A DNA stretch of 64,000 nt, from NCBI RefSeq assembly GCF_003007675.1, contig NZ_PXNP01000019.1:1-64000 (forward strand). The letters run 5' to 3'. The DNA comes from Marinobacter fuscus. Its GTDB lineage: Bacteria; Pseudomonadota; Gammaproteobacteria; Pseudomonadales; Oleiphilaceae. Positions 9,277-17,704 of this stretch are shown in pieces. The translations under genes and the position numbers were made by a program. Position 1 is the first letter of the stretch; the number at the start of each line of letters is the position of its first letter. The notes below the pieces were generated by a model. That model did not search any database. It was not told where the DNA came from and was given only the letters and a program-made list of their open reading frames with translations.

Positions 9277-10092
9277 TCAAGCGACGCGCGCCAAGATGCT
9301 CCTCGCCATGGCGATTACAGGTGCATCAACCATCTGACCATCTACCTTGAACGCACCTTCGGCTGATTCTGCAGCGATTATCACTCGTTCCGCCCACGCC
9401 ACCTGCTCCTGCGTCGGTGCAAATCCGGTCTGCACAGGTCCAACCTGCTTCGGGTGAATACACAACATTCCGGCAAAGCCCATGTTACGCACCCGGCGAG
9501 CACGCCGTGTCACTGCATCAGGGTCATCAAAGACCGGGAACACTGTCTCAATCGGCGCCGGCAGTCCCGCAACTCGAGAAGCAATCAGCAACTGATACCG
9601 GCAATGGTCGAGAATAACCTGGGCACCTTCAGTGTCCCCTTCAATGCCCAGGTCATCGCTCAGGTCGAGCCCCCCATAACTGAGTCTTTCGACTCCCCTG
9701 GCTGCTGCAATCTCATTCACAGACCTGATTCCCAACGCCGTTTCGATTAGCGGAATCACCGGCTTTCCGGCCTCGGTTGCAGATACAATGTCGGCGGCAG
9801 ACTCGGCTTTCGGCAGCACGATTCCTGCAACATTTTCATGCTTGCGACACAGATCAAGATCTGCTGAAAACTCCGCGGTTCCACGTGCATTCACACGAAC
9901 GAAAACCGCAGATTCGCGGTGCGTGGCCAGGAAGGCGTCCAGTGCGGCCCGGGCCTCCTCTTTTGCGCCCGCTGGTACAGCGTCTTCAAGATCCACGATC
10001 ACCGCGGCGGCACCGGAAGCGACTGCCTTAGGGATGCGTTCAGGCTTCGTTGCCGGAACAAAAAGCATGGTAGTCAAGTCGTTGGCGGTCAT
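9277..10092 (-). CDS. ccl: Citramalyl-CoA lyase-like (HpcH/HpaI/CitE family)
   Basis: A 271-residue CitE-like TIM-barrel lyase. LFVPATKPERIPKA at the N-terminus, VDLEDAVP, the Arg in VRVNARG, the Glu in IPLIETALG and the Asp in YGGLDLSDDLG supply the CoA, Mg and substrate ligands of this family. In Pseudomonas aeruginosa the equivalent gene of the itaconate operon cleaves (S)-citramalyl-CoA to acetyl-CoA and pyruvate; the gene neighbourhood here (CaiB transferase, hot-dog hydratase, acyl-CoA dehydrogenase, divergent LysR) is the same. Start ATG 10090-10092 follows AGGAG at 8 bp. A malyl- or methylmalyl-CoA lyase is the alternative by family alone. Confidence 0.8.
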   Translation of the reverse strand: MTANDLTTMLFVPATKPERIPKAVASGAAAVIVDLEDAVPAGAKEEARAALDAFLATHRESAVFVRVNARGTAEFSADLDLCRKHENVAGIVLPKAESAADIVSATEAGKPVIPLIETALGIRSVNEIAAARGVERLSYGGLDLSDDLGIEGDTEGAQVILDHCRYQLLIASRVAGLPAPIETVFPVFDDPDAVTRRARRVRNMGFAGMLCIHPKQVGPVQTGFAPTQEQVAWAERVIIAAESAEGAFKVDGQMVDAPVIAMARSILARVA

Positions 10093-10123
10093 GGCCAGAC
10101 TCCTGTTAACAATAGATAGGGCG

Positions 10124-11323
10124 TCAGACGATGCCCTGATTGATAAAGTTATGCGTTTGATTCTCGCTGTAGCCCAACTCACTCAGGATCGCTGTCGTGT
10201 GCTCGCCCAGGGCAGGAACGGCCGAAACGGTGTCATCAAACCAGATTCCTGGTGCCTTCAAAAATGGAATGACTCCAGCAGGTGTTTGCACCTCTTGCCA
10301 GCGGCCACGGGCTCTTAGTTGTGGGTGAGCCCACACATCGGCCATATTGTTTACCAAAGCATTGGCTATCCCGGCGTCATCGAGACGGTTAACCACATCT
10401 TGCGTCGACATTGATCGGAATGCGGCGGTTATCCGGGCCGAAAGCTCAATCCGGTGTTCCGACCTCAGAGGTACATCAACATAAAGGGGATCAGACGCCA
10501 GACTGTCATCTTGCAAGACCTGTTCACAGAAGACCTTCCACTCCCGGTTATTCTGCAGGCCCAGCATCACCACACCGCCATCACCAATAGAAAACGGACC
10601 GTAGGGATAGATTGTTGCGTGGGATGCGCCAGCCCGGGGAGGTGGCTGAGCCCCTTCGAAACTGTAGTAGAGTGGGTGCCCCATCCACTCAACCAGACAT
10701 TCAAGCATCGACACATCGATGTGAGATCCTTCGCCAGTGCGGGCCCGCAACAAAAGTGCCGACATGATCGATGAGTAAGCGTACATACCCGCCGAGATAT
10801 CAGCGACAGAGCAACCTGCTTTGGACATCCCGTCTTCTTCCGGGCTTCCGGTCACCGACAAGAATCCACTCTCACTCTGGATCAAAAGGTCATAAGCTTT
10901 CTTATGCTGGTAAGGGCCACCCTGCCCATAACCCGAGATGTCACAAACAATCAGGCCCGGATATCTGGCCTGGAGCGTAGAGAAGGAAAGCCCCAGACGC
11001 GAACACGCACCCGGCGCCAGATTCTGAACAAACACATCCGCCGTCGATAAAAGCTGATGGAGGATATGCTGCCCGGTCTCTGACTTAACATTGAGCGTCA
11101 AGCTTTCTTTCGATCGGTTCGCCCAGACAAAGTGCGAAGACAAGCCTTTCACCCGGGTGTCATAGCCCCGGGCGAAGTCCCCTTCGCCCGGCCGCTCGAT
11201 CTTGATAACCCTGGCTCCCTGTTCCGCCAGATGGCGGGTACATAAAGGAGCGGCCACCGCCTGCTCAAGCGCTACAACGGTCACCCCCTCCAAAGGAAGC
11301 TGTCTTCGATTTTCCATCTCCAC
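10124..11323 (-). CDS. ict: CaiB/BaiF CoA-transferase, probable itaconate CoA-transferase
   Basis: A 399-residue family III CoA-transferase. The N-terminal LEGVTVVALEQAVAAPLC and RHLAEQGARVIKIERPGEGDFARG are family hallmarks, and the catalytic Asp lies in KKAYDLLIQSESG. It would move CoA from succinyl-CoA to a C5 dicarboxylate such as itaconate, or possibly mesaconate or citramalate. Same order and strand as the P. aeruginosa itaconate genes (transferase next to CitE-like lyase and dehydrogenase). The start may be GTG 11323 or ATG 11317; the sequence does not decide clearly. Gaps to its neighbours are 24 and 31 bp, so one operon is likely. Confidence 0.78.
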   Translation of the reverse strand: MEMENRRQLPLEGVTVVALEQAVAAPLCTRHLAEQGARVIKIERPGEGDFARGYDTRVKGLSSHFVWANRSKESLTLNVKSETGQHILHQLLSTADVFVQNLAPGACSRLGLSFSTLQARYPGLIVCDISGYGQGGPYQHKKAYDLLIQSESGFLSVTGSPEEDGMSKAGCSVADISAGMYAYSSIMSALLLRARTGEGSHIDVSMLECLVEWMGHPLYYSFEGAQPPPRAGASHATIYPYGPFSIGDGGVVMLGLQNNREWKVFCEQVLQDDSLASDPLYVDVPLRSEHRIELSARITAAFRSMSTQDVVNRLDDAGIANALVNNMADVWAHPQLRARGRWQEVQTPAGVIPFLKAPGIWFDDTVSAVPALGEHTTAILSELGYSENQTHNFINQGIV

Positions 11324-11347
11324 AAGACCATCCCAAACAGCAGATTC

Positions 11348-12511
11348 TCAGAATGAACGAGGCAACTCCAACAAGTGCTCCGCAACGTAAGACAGGATCA
11401 GGTTGGTTGAGATAGGCGCAACCTGATACAGGCGAGTTTCACGGAACTTCCGCTCAACGTCATACTCGTTCGCAAAACCAAAGCCGCCATGGGTCTGCAG
11501 GCAAGCGTTTGCCGCTTCCCAGGAAGCCTCAGCTGCCAGGTACTTAGCCATGTTTGCACTGGCGCCGGCATTGCGACCGCTGTCGTATTCTTCACACGCT
11601 CTCCAGCGCATCAGATCTGCTGCCTCAACGTTGATGTGCGCCTTGGCAATCGGAAACTGAATCCCCTGATTTTTGCCGATGGGGCGACCAAACACTTCCC
11701 GGTCATTGGCGTAGTTTCGGGCCTTTTCGATAAACCAGCGGCCATCACCGATGCACTCGGCGGCGATCAACGCGCGCTCTGCGTTCAGGCCATCGAGGAT
11801 ATAACGGAAGCCTTTTCCTTCTTCCCCGATCAGGTTCTCCGCCGGAATTTCCAGGTCGTCAAAAAACAGCTCGTTGGTTTCGTGGTTGACCATGTTAGCA
11901 ATCGGCTGAACGGTCAGACCGTTACCAATAGCTTCGTGCAGATCGACAATAAAGATCGACATGCCCTCCGACTTCCGGGTCACTTCATCTAGCGGCGTTG
12001 TGCGGGCAAGCAGAATCATCAGGTCTGAATGCTGGATTCTGGAGATCCACACCTTCTGACCGTTGATGACGTACTTATCACCCCGCTTAACTGCGGTGGT
12101 CTTGATCTTGGTTGTATCCGTACCGGTCGTTGGTTCAGTTACACCCATAGACTGCAAACGCAGCTCACCAGCCGCAATTCTTGGCAGGTACTTCTGCTTT
12201 TGCTCCTCGCTACCATGACGCAACAGGGTAAACATGTTGTACATCTGCCCGTGCACGGTTCCGGAGTTTCCACCAGCGCGATTAACCTCTTCCAGGATGA
12301 CCGAAGCTTCGGCAACGCCGAGGCCAGATCCCCCATATTCCTCAGGAATCATCGCGGCCAACCAACCGGCCTTGGTCATCGCCTCAACAAACTCTTCGGG
12401 AAACGCTTTACGCTCATCAACGCTGCGCCAGTAGGCCGCATCAAACTCAGCGCACAACCCACGCACGCCTTCGCGAATATCTTCATACTTGTTTAAGGAA
12501 GGGCTAGTCAT
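11348..12511 (-). CDS. Acyl-CoA dehydrogenase of the itaconate-type operon
   Basis: A 387-residue acyl-CoA dehydrogenase. Visible signatures are SMGVTEPTTGTDT, KVWISRIQHSDL, the NDREVFGRPIGKNQGIQ helix segment and LQTHGGFGFANEYDVERK. The gene sits 3 bp behind the hydratase gene, whose tail supplies the GAGGAG ribosome site. An acyl-CoA dehydrogenase occupies the same slot in the P. aeruginosa itaconate cluster, where its exact role is not obvious because the itaconate route needs no oxidation; it may serve a saturated C5 relative such as methylsuccinyl-CoA. That role is inference. Confidence 0.82.
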   Translation of the reverse strand: MTSPSLNKYEDIREGVRGLCAEFDAAYWRSVDERKAFPEEFVEAMTKAGWLAAMIPEEYGGSGLGVAEASVILEEVNRAGGNSGTVHGQMYNMFTLLRHGSEEQKQKYLPRIAAGELRLQSMGVTEPTTGTDTTKIKTTAVKRGDKYVINGQKVWISRIQHSDLMILLARTTPLDEVTRKSEGMSIFIVDLHEAIGNGLTVQPIANMVNHETNELFFDDLEIPAENLIGEEGKGFRYILDGLNAERALIAAECIGDGRWFIEKARNYANDREVFGRPIGKNQGIQFPIAKAHINVEAADLMRWRACEEYDSGRNAGASANMAKYLAAEASWEAANACLQTHGGFGFANEYDVERKFRETRLYQVAPISTNLILSYVAEHLLELPRSF

Positions 12512-12514
12512 CTT

Positions 12515-13345
12515 TCAGTTCTCCTCGAATTCAATTTCAGCCTCATGCGCAGGGCCATCCTCGTTGGCGGCCCAAAGCAATGCACGACGTTCGCCATCCA
12601 TTCGGCCTTCTACGTTAAAACTTTTATTGACTGTCAGAGGGCGTAAACCACGATAAGACAGTTTTTTCGGGCGCAAGCCCGGATTGGCCTCCAGAAACGC
12701 CTGCAACATCAAAGTGGCAATCAGCGGACCGTGGACCACAAGATCCGGATATCCTTCTACCGAGGTTGTATAGGGATGATCGTAGTGAATACGATGGCCA
12801 TTGAACGTGACCGCGGAATAGCGGAACAGTAGCAGTGGTGACGGCGTAATAGTCTGGCTCCACTCTGCATCCTTAATCGGCTTATCCAGAGACAGGCGGG
12901 GGGGCGCCGGAGCCTTGTAGACAATATCCTGCTCTTCAGAAATACACAGTTCACCGTCCTGACGATATTCATGGCCCACCGTCACAAACAACAACTTACC
13001 GGCTCTGCCCACTTTTTCCTGAACGGCAAGAATTTCTGAGCTACGCTCAGCAGCCACCCCGACTTTAAAGGGCTGGTGAAACTCCACCCGGCCACCTGCC
13101 CACATGCGGGTATCGCCCGCAGATTTCGGCAAAAAACCACCGGGGGCGATATGCCCATCCGGTCCTGTTCCAGAGGGTGGAACCGGAATCTGAAAGTATG
13201 CCCAATGCCACAAGGGAGCCAGAGAATCCCCCTCTGCCGGCGCAGCCCTGTCGAGCGTTGCGGCAATACGTTCCGCATGCGCCGGATCAAGCCTGTCACA
13301 GCGTGTTTCCCGCTTACCAATCCAATCTTGTGGTGAACTTGCCAT
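12515..13345 (-). CDS. ich: Itaconyl-/mesaconyl-C4-CoA hydratase (HTD2-like, hot dog)
   Basis: A 276-residue protein of the FAS1-type/HTD2-like dehydratase group, to which both itaconyl-CoA hydratase (Ich) and mesaconyl-C4-CoA hydratase (Meh) belong. LWHWAYFQIP, PPSGTGPDGHIAPGGFLP, RMWAGGRVEF, the RYSAVTFNGHRIHYDHPY block (with the Tyr/His pair) and LVVHGPLIATLMLQ are typical. Hydration of either substrate gives citramalyl-CoA, the substrate of the lyase encoded 2.4 kb downstream. First gene of the operon, divergent from a LysR gene; ATG 13343-13345 follows AGAGG. Which of the two hydratase activities dominates cannot be read from sequence. Confidence 0.8.
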   Translation of the reverse strand: MASSPQDWIGKRETRCDRLDPAHAERIAATLDRAAPAEGDSLAPLWHWAYFQIPVPPSGTGPDGHIAPGGFLPKSAGDTRMWAGGRVEFHQPFKVGVAAERSSEILAVQEKVGRAGKLLFVTVGHEYRQDGELCISEEQDIVYKAPAPPRLSLDKPIKDAEWSQTITPSPLLLFRYSAVTFNGHRIHYDHPYTTSVEGYPDLVVHGPLIATLMLQAFLEANPGLRPKKLSYRGLRPLTVNKSFNVEGRMDGERRALLWAANEDGPAHEAEIEFEEN

Positions 13346-13387
13346 ACCAAACCTCTATCAATCTTTATTCTGGGTTCTGCACCTTCC

Positions 13388-13405
13388 CAATAATGCCGTT
13401 ATAAT
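13388..13405. promoter_or_regulatory. Candidate LysR operator over a TATAAT box
   Basis: In the 160 bp between the divergent hydratase and LysR genes, ATAATGCCGTTAT (13390-13402) is an interrupted dyad with arms ATAA and TTAT, of the T-N11-A style that LysR proteins bind. It overlaps a perfect TATAAT (13400-13405) reading toward the LysR gene, which would allow autorepression while activating the operon on the other strand. The -35 match is poor. Candidate only. Confidence 0.4.
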
Positions 13406-13505
13406 AGATGCGGTAGAATTTGTTTTTTCGCAAGGGGCCTTTCGGTTTTCTTGAACATCTTGCTAACCTACCCATTTCTCCAACATCTAATCGGCTGCAG
13501 CAACC

Positions 13506-14402
13506 ATGCACTTCAACATTCCCGACCTGAACCTGTTCATCCATGTCGCGGAGGCCAGCAGCCTGACCGGCGGTGCCCGGCGAGCCAACCTCTCAACTGC
13601 TGCCGCCAGCATGCGCATCAAATCGCTCGAAGGTCAGCTCGAAACCCGGCTGTTTTACCGTGACAGTCAGGGGGTGGAGCTGACGCCTGCCGGACACGAC
13701 CTCCTGGTTCATGCACGCGCGATCATGAGACAGGTCGATTACATAAAAGACGAATTTTCACAATACGCCGAGGGTCAGTCTGGCCATTTAAGGATTTTCG
13801 CCAATACAACCGCTGTCAGTGACTTCATGCCCGATGTACTTGCTCGCTTCTTGGTTGACCGACCAGGTGTCACCATTGACTTGCAAGAGCGCATGACTCA
13901 CGAAATCGTTCGCGGCGTACTGGACGGCTCATCCGATTTGGGTGTAATTGCCGGCCCGGTGAAAGACGCCAAAAAGCTTCAGGTCATACCTTTCAGCGTC
14001 GACCGCCTGGTACTGGTTACACCTCACGATCACGAGCTGGCCAGAGAGGCCCAGGTATCCTTCCGGCAAAGCTTGGGATACCCTCACATCGGGCTTCGTG
14101 AAACCAGCACTTTGTTCCAGTTCCTGAAAAGCCAGGCTCAGGAAGCCGGTGTAGACCTTCAGATGCGCATCCAGGTTTACGGCTTTGAGTCTGCCTGTCG
14201 AATGGTCAGCCGAGGCGTCGGCATCAGCATCCTGCCCCGCTCCATTGCCCACCGCTATGCCGATTTCATGAACATCCACACCGTAGACCTGGCCGATGAC
14301 TGGGCTGAACGAGAGCGCAGCCTGATCGTGCGGGAACTGGACGCCCTGCCGAAATGCGGCAAAGCCCTAGTCGAGCAATTTCAAAATCTTACAGAGCACT
14401 AA
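13506..14402 (+). CDS. LysR-type regulator of the itaconate-type operon
   Basis: A 298-residue LysR protein: winged helix-turn-helix at about residues 5-65 (VAEASSLTGGARRANLSTAAAS is the recognition region) and a periplasmic-binding-like effector domain from about 90, beginning LRIFANTTAVSDFMPD. It is transcribed away from the hydratase operon, the classical arrangement for a LysR activator, and the same as the regulator beside the P. aeruginosa itaconate genes. The effector is probably a C5 acid or its CoA ester. It is a close relative of the LysR at 57018 (shared FANTTA and DDWAER/DAWAER segments). Ribosome site is weak. Confidence 0.85.
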   Translation: MHFNIPDLNLFIHVAEASSLTGGARRANLSTAAASMRIKSLEGQLETRLFYRDSQGVELTPAGHDLLVHARAIMRQVDYIKDEFSQYAEGQSGHLRIFANTTAVSDFMPDVLARFLVDRPGVTIDLQERMTHEIVRGVLDGSSDLGVIAGPVKDAKKLQVIPFSVDRLVLVTPHDHELAREAQVSFRQSLGYPHIGLRETSTLFQFLKSQAQEAGVDLQMRIQVYGFESACRMVSRGVGISILPRSIAHRYADFMNIHTVDLADDWAERERSLIVRELDALPKCGKALVEQFQNLTEH

Positions 14403-14434
14403 AGTACTCAGGACAATTGCCTGACGAGCCCCAT

Positions 14435-15220
14435 CTAACCTCGACGAAATACACCGGGGCGACGCTCTGTTACTGCCGTCACACCCTCTTTGTGATCCAG
14501 CGTCTTGGCCAGGCACACCTGCTCTGCAAACTCATGCTCGAGATGACTCGCCAACTGCTCGACCAGACCACTGCGCATCGTGGAGCGGGTTGACTCAACC
14601 GCCAGCGGTGCACACTGGGCGATCTCAGTCGCAAATTCGATGGCGGCAGATTGCACTTCTTCAGCATCTACCAGTAAGTCGGCCAGGCCAAACCTAAGAG
14701 CCTCTTCACCTTTGATGCGGCGACCGGTCAACAACATCAGCTTTGCATTTTGCTCCCCAATCAGTTTTGGAAGAACCAGACTGATACCAAAGCCCGGATG
14801 CACCCCTAGCTGAACGAAGTTCGCGGCGAAGCGGGTTTCATGACACACCACTCGGAAATCCGGCACCAACGCCAATCCCAGTCCGCCGCCAATCGCGGGC
14901 CCTTGAATGGCACCAACAACCGGCTTGGTAAATTTATAAAGCCTGATCGCTTCCTGATACAGACTCAACGCATTGTGGTCCGAAGTCTCATCGAACAGAC
15001 CAGCTCCGCTCCCCGAAAAATCCGCGCCGGCGCAAAATACTCTGCCCTGCGCGGCAAGCACAACGGCCCGACAGCGATCATTCCGCTCCAGTGTTTCAAA
15101 GGTGTCCGCGAGCTGCTTGATCAGCTCCACATCAAAGAAATTAGTGGGTGGGCGACAGATCTCGACCACCACCACATGCTCACCACACCACTGCACATTC
15201 AAATCGTCATAATCAGTCAC
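14435..15220 (-). CDS. Enoyl-CoA hydratase/isomerase
   Basis: A crotonase-fold protein of about 261 residues. AAQGRVFCAGADFSG and GAIQGPAIGGGLGLALVPDFRV are the two oxyanion-hole regions of the family, and HPGFGISLVLPKLIG follows. The hydratase Glu pair is not fully conserved by eye (the second position is in LGVHPGFG rather than the usual PExG), so isomerase or another crotonase reaction is possible. GTG 15218-15220, eight bases after GGGAG, is preferred over the GTG at 15229. It is the last gene after two acyl-CoA dehydrogenases (8-17 bp gap) and converges on the LysR gene. Confidence 0.8.
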   Translation of the reverse strand: MTDYDDLNVQWCGEHVVVVEICRPPTNFFDVELIKQLADTFETLERNDRCRAVVLAAQGRVFCAGADFSGSGAGLFDETSDHNALSLYQEAIRLYKFTKPVVGAIQGPAIGGGLGLALVPDFRVVCHETRFAANFVQLGVHPGFGISLVLPKLIGEQNAKLMLLTGRRIKGEEALRFGLADLLVDAEEVQSAAIEFATEIAQCAPLAVESTRSTMRSGLVEQLASHLEHEFAEQVCLAKTLDHKEGVTAVTERRPGVFRRG

Positions 15221-15237
15221 AGTAAACACTCCCTATA

Positions 15238-16326
15238 TTATCGAGTCGCCAAATCCCACGCTTTACCGAGCACAGAATCGCCATGACCGGATTGCACCTC
15301 GTCTTGAATCAGCTCACCAATATACTCCGACCAATAAAACTCGGAACCAAACTCTTCCCGCCAACTCCAGACCCGGCGAGTAAAATGTTGCAACGGGTAT
15401 TCATAGCTGAACCCCATAGCACCATGAGCCTGGTGGGCGTTTTCCGGAACTTTCTGAGCCGCCTCGCCGGCAACAAACTTCGCCGATGCGATGGCGATAG
15501 CAGTTGAACGATCACCACGAAGTGGCCGTTCCGCATTGCTAACGGTGCGTACAGCCTGTTGAACCGCAGCACCGGCAAGCGCTGTCTCCCCGACGATATC
15601 TGCGACCCGATTCTGAACAGCCTGAAACTTACCCAACGCTCGCCCGAACTGCTTGCGCTCAGCCACATAGTCAAGTGTCAGTTCCCCAACCCGGTCCAGA
15701 GCGCCAACGATCTGAACGGCGCGCAGCAAAGCACAGAACTGCCGAAGGCCGTCTTCGGTGAGATTTTCAATACGCCCAGACAGTTGGCTGGGTATAGCGG
15801 AACGCAAGATGATCCTTGTGCGTACTTCTCCGGCCAGATTACGCCGATGCTCCATATCAATGGTCGACGGTGCGAAAGAAGCGACTCTCAGATGACCTTT
15901 TTCGAGCACAGGCACAACAATCACCGATGCCTCGTGAGCGCCGGAAGCCATCTCAATGGTGCCATTCACTTCACCACGCACCGCAACCGGAAGCTCACCC
16001 CCATCGTACCCCAGGGCCGTCCAACGTCCGGGAACGGTCAGCCCGCTGACAGCCAGCAACAGATTTGCCACCAGTGTCTCCGCAAGCGGTAATGGGAGTG
16101 CAAAAGAGGCAGCCTTACGAATTAACTCGAACCCCAGCGCCAGCGAACCACCAACACCCCCAAACTCCTCAGGCACCCACGCCAAAGGTAATCCAGAATC
16201 AAGAATTGCATTTGCCAGATCTTCCGGCACCTGCCCCTGTTCATACCGCACCGCCGCTTCGGTCGTGCAGATATCGCTCAGCAGCCGCTCGGCTGCATCA
16301 AGGATAAGCAGATCAGTCTCATTCAT
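15238..16326 (-). CDS. Acyl-CoA dehydrogenase, divergent subunit
   Basis: A 362-residue acyl-CoA dehydrogenase-fold protein, shorter and more divergent than its neighbour. The N-terminal domain has PLAWVPEEFGGVGGSLALGFEL, but the usual FAD/substrate loop (the -TEPxxGSD- motif) is not recognisable; the C-terminal half keeps RKQFGRALGKFQAVQNRVAD and AHQAHGAMGFSYEYPLQH. Adjacent to a full dehydrogenase (33 bp), this pattern fits the paired heteromeric acyl-CoA dehydrogenases known from steroid side-chain degradation, where one subunit lacks part of the active site. Partnership is inference from order and divergence. Confidence 0.75.
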   Translation of the reverse strand: MNETDLLILDAAERLLSDICTTEAAVRYEQGQVPEDLANAILDSGLPLAWVPEEFGGVGGSLALGFELIRKAASFALPLPLAETLVANLLLAVSGLTVPGRWTALGYDGGELPVAVRGEVNGTIEMASGAHEASVIVVPVLEKGHLRVASFAPSTIDMEHRRNLAGEVRTRIILRSAIPSQLSGRIENLTEDGLRQFCALLRAVQIVGALDRVGELTLDYVAERKQFGRALGKFQAVQNRVADIVGETALAGAAVQQAVRTVSNAERPLRGDRSTAIAIASAKFVAGEAAQKVPENAHQAHGAMGFSYEYPLQHFTRRVWSWREEFGSEFYWSEYIGELIQDEVQSGHGDSVLGKAWDLATR

Positions 16327-16359
16327 AGTATGTCCTTAGCCCGTTCGGCGCGATGCGAC

Positions 16360-17520
16360 TTATCGGAGCCCGATTCCCCGGGCTACAATGCCTTTGAGCA
16401 CCTCATTGGTCCCCCCACGCAACGTAAACGACGGTTGGCGTAACAAGCTATCCGTCATCAAGTCATCGAGAACATCGCCATTACCACTTTTCCAGAGGAT
16501 TGGCCGGAACGCTCGTAGCCGCTCAACCACGTCCTGCTCAAAACGCGTTCCCAGATCTTTCACCAACGCCGCCTCAACATCCGGAGACTTACCGGACTCC
16601 AACAGTGCAGCGACACCCAGTGACATCGCCCTCAGAGCCCTAACACGGGCGATAATGCCGCCTACAATAGCCGCCTGGCGCGCATCCAAATCCGAAGCCG
16701 CCCGAACCAAGGCATGCTCAACCACAATGAACGTACTCAAAAAACGTTCCGGCCCTGAGCGTTCCAGAGCAAGCTCACTGGTAATCTGTTTCCACCCCTC
16801 ACCAACCTTCCCAAGCACGGAGTCATCCGGTACAAAAACGCTATCAAAATGACTTTCATTAAAGTGCATCAGGCCACTCATATCCCGAATGCCACTGATC
16901 GCAACACCCTGGGAATCAAGCGGAACGAGAAACTGGGTCAACCCTTCGTGGCGTTTACCCTCAAGCGGATCGGAAGTCCTCGCCAGAACCGTCATGTACT
17001 GGCAATGCTGTGCACCTGAGGACCAAAGCTTGGTACCTGTGATTTCCCAACCGCCATCAACTTTTCGCGCCCTGGTTTTGACCGATGCGAGATCAGAGCC
17101 AGCCTCAGGCTCACTCAATCCCAACGCAAAAAAACACTCACCTGCAGCGATACGCGGAAGAATGTTGCGCTTCATATCCTCGGTACCAGAAGAGAGAATA
17201 AGCGGACCACTTTGCCGGTCGGCAATCCAGTGCGCATGCACGGGCGCCCCAACGGCTAATAATTCTTCGGTAATCACATATCGATGGAGCGCACTCAGCT
17301 CTCGCCCACCGTACTGTTTGGGCCAGGTAACGCCGAGCCAGCCCTTTTGGCCAAGCTTACGACTGAAATCCAGATCAACCCCAGCGCACCAGCAGTCGGT
17401 TACCGGAGTAAAGCGATCATTGCAGATTTCCTCACGCAAGAAGGTTCGGACTTCACTTCTGAGATCGTAGATGCTCTGATCAAGTTCAGGAGCCGGAAAG
17501 TTAAAACGGATTCCACTCAT
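16360..17520 (-). CDS. Acyl-CoA dehydrogenase, catalytic-type subunit
   Basis: A 386-residue acyl-CoA dehydrogenase with intact signatures: FFALGLSEPEAGSDLASV, KLWSSGAQHCQYM, and the C-terminal FTLRGGTNEVLKGIVARGIG. It likely forms a complex with the divergent subunit encoded directly downstream and would oxidise a CoA thioester whose chain cannot be told from sequence. The start ATG 17518-17520 has only a weak ribosome site. A strong terminator for the upstream TRAP genes ends just 45 bp before this start, so this operon needs its own promoter in a very short space, or depends on read-through. Confidence 0.82.
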   Translation of the reverse strand: MSGIRFNFPAPELDQSIYDLRSEVRTFLREEICNDRFTPVTDCWCAGVDLDFSRKLGQKGWLGVTWPKQYGGRELSALHRYVITEELLAVGAPVHAHWIADRQSGPLILSSGTEDMKRNILPRIAAGECFFALGLSEPEAGSDLASVKTRARKVDGGWEITGTKLWSSGAQHCQYMTVLARTSDPLEGKRHEGLTQFLVPLDSQGVAISGIRDMSGLMHFNESHFDSVFVPDDSVLGKVGEGWKQITSELALERSGPERFLSTFIVVEHALVRAASDLDARQAAIVGGIIARVRALRAMSLGVAALLESGKSPDVEAALVKDLGTRFEQDVVERLRAFRPILWKSGNGDVLDDLMTDSLLRQPSFTLRGGTNEVLKGIVARGIGLR

Positions 17521-17555
17521 ACCAAATACTCGCTGTTGCTTTTACGTCAGCTCTG

Positions 17556-17590
17556 GCAAAAAAAAGGGTTTTCTTTAACAAGAAAACCCT
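17556..17590 (-). terminator. Rho-independent terminator after TRAP genes
   Basis: AGGGTTTTCTT (17565-17575) and AAGAAAACCCT (17580-17590) form a perfect 11 bp stem with a 4-base loop; on the minus strand the stem is followed by seven or more T. It ends transcripts of the DctM gene (stop at 17705). Confidence 0.85.
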
Positions 17591-17704
17591 GACCCAAATA
17601 AGGGGGTAGACAAACAACAATACAACACCAATATCAATCAATTAACTGCAGGTTACAAATACCAAAGAGAGATAACCCGTATAAAAAACCGGCATCCCTT
17701 AATC

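Noticed and set aside
14403..14434. Short hairpin TCAGG...CCTGA between the convergent LysR and hydratase genes
   Set aside because: Only 5 bp of stem and no T-tract, too weak to call a terminator.
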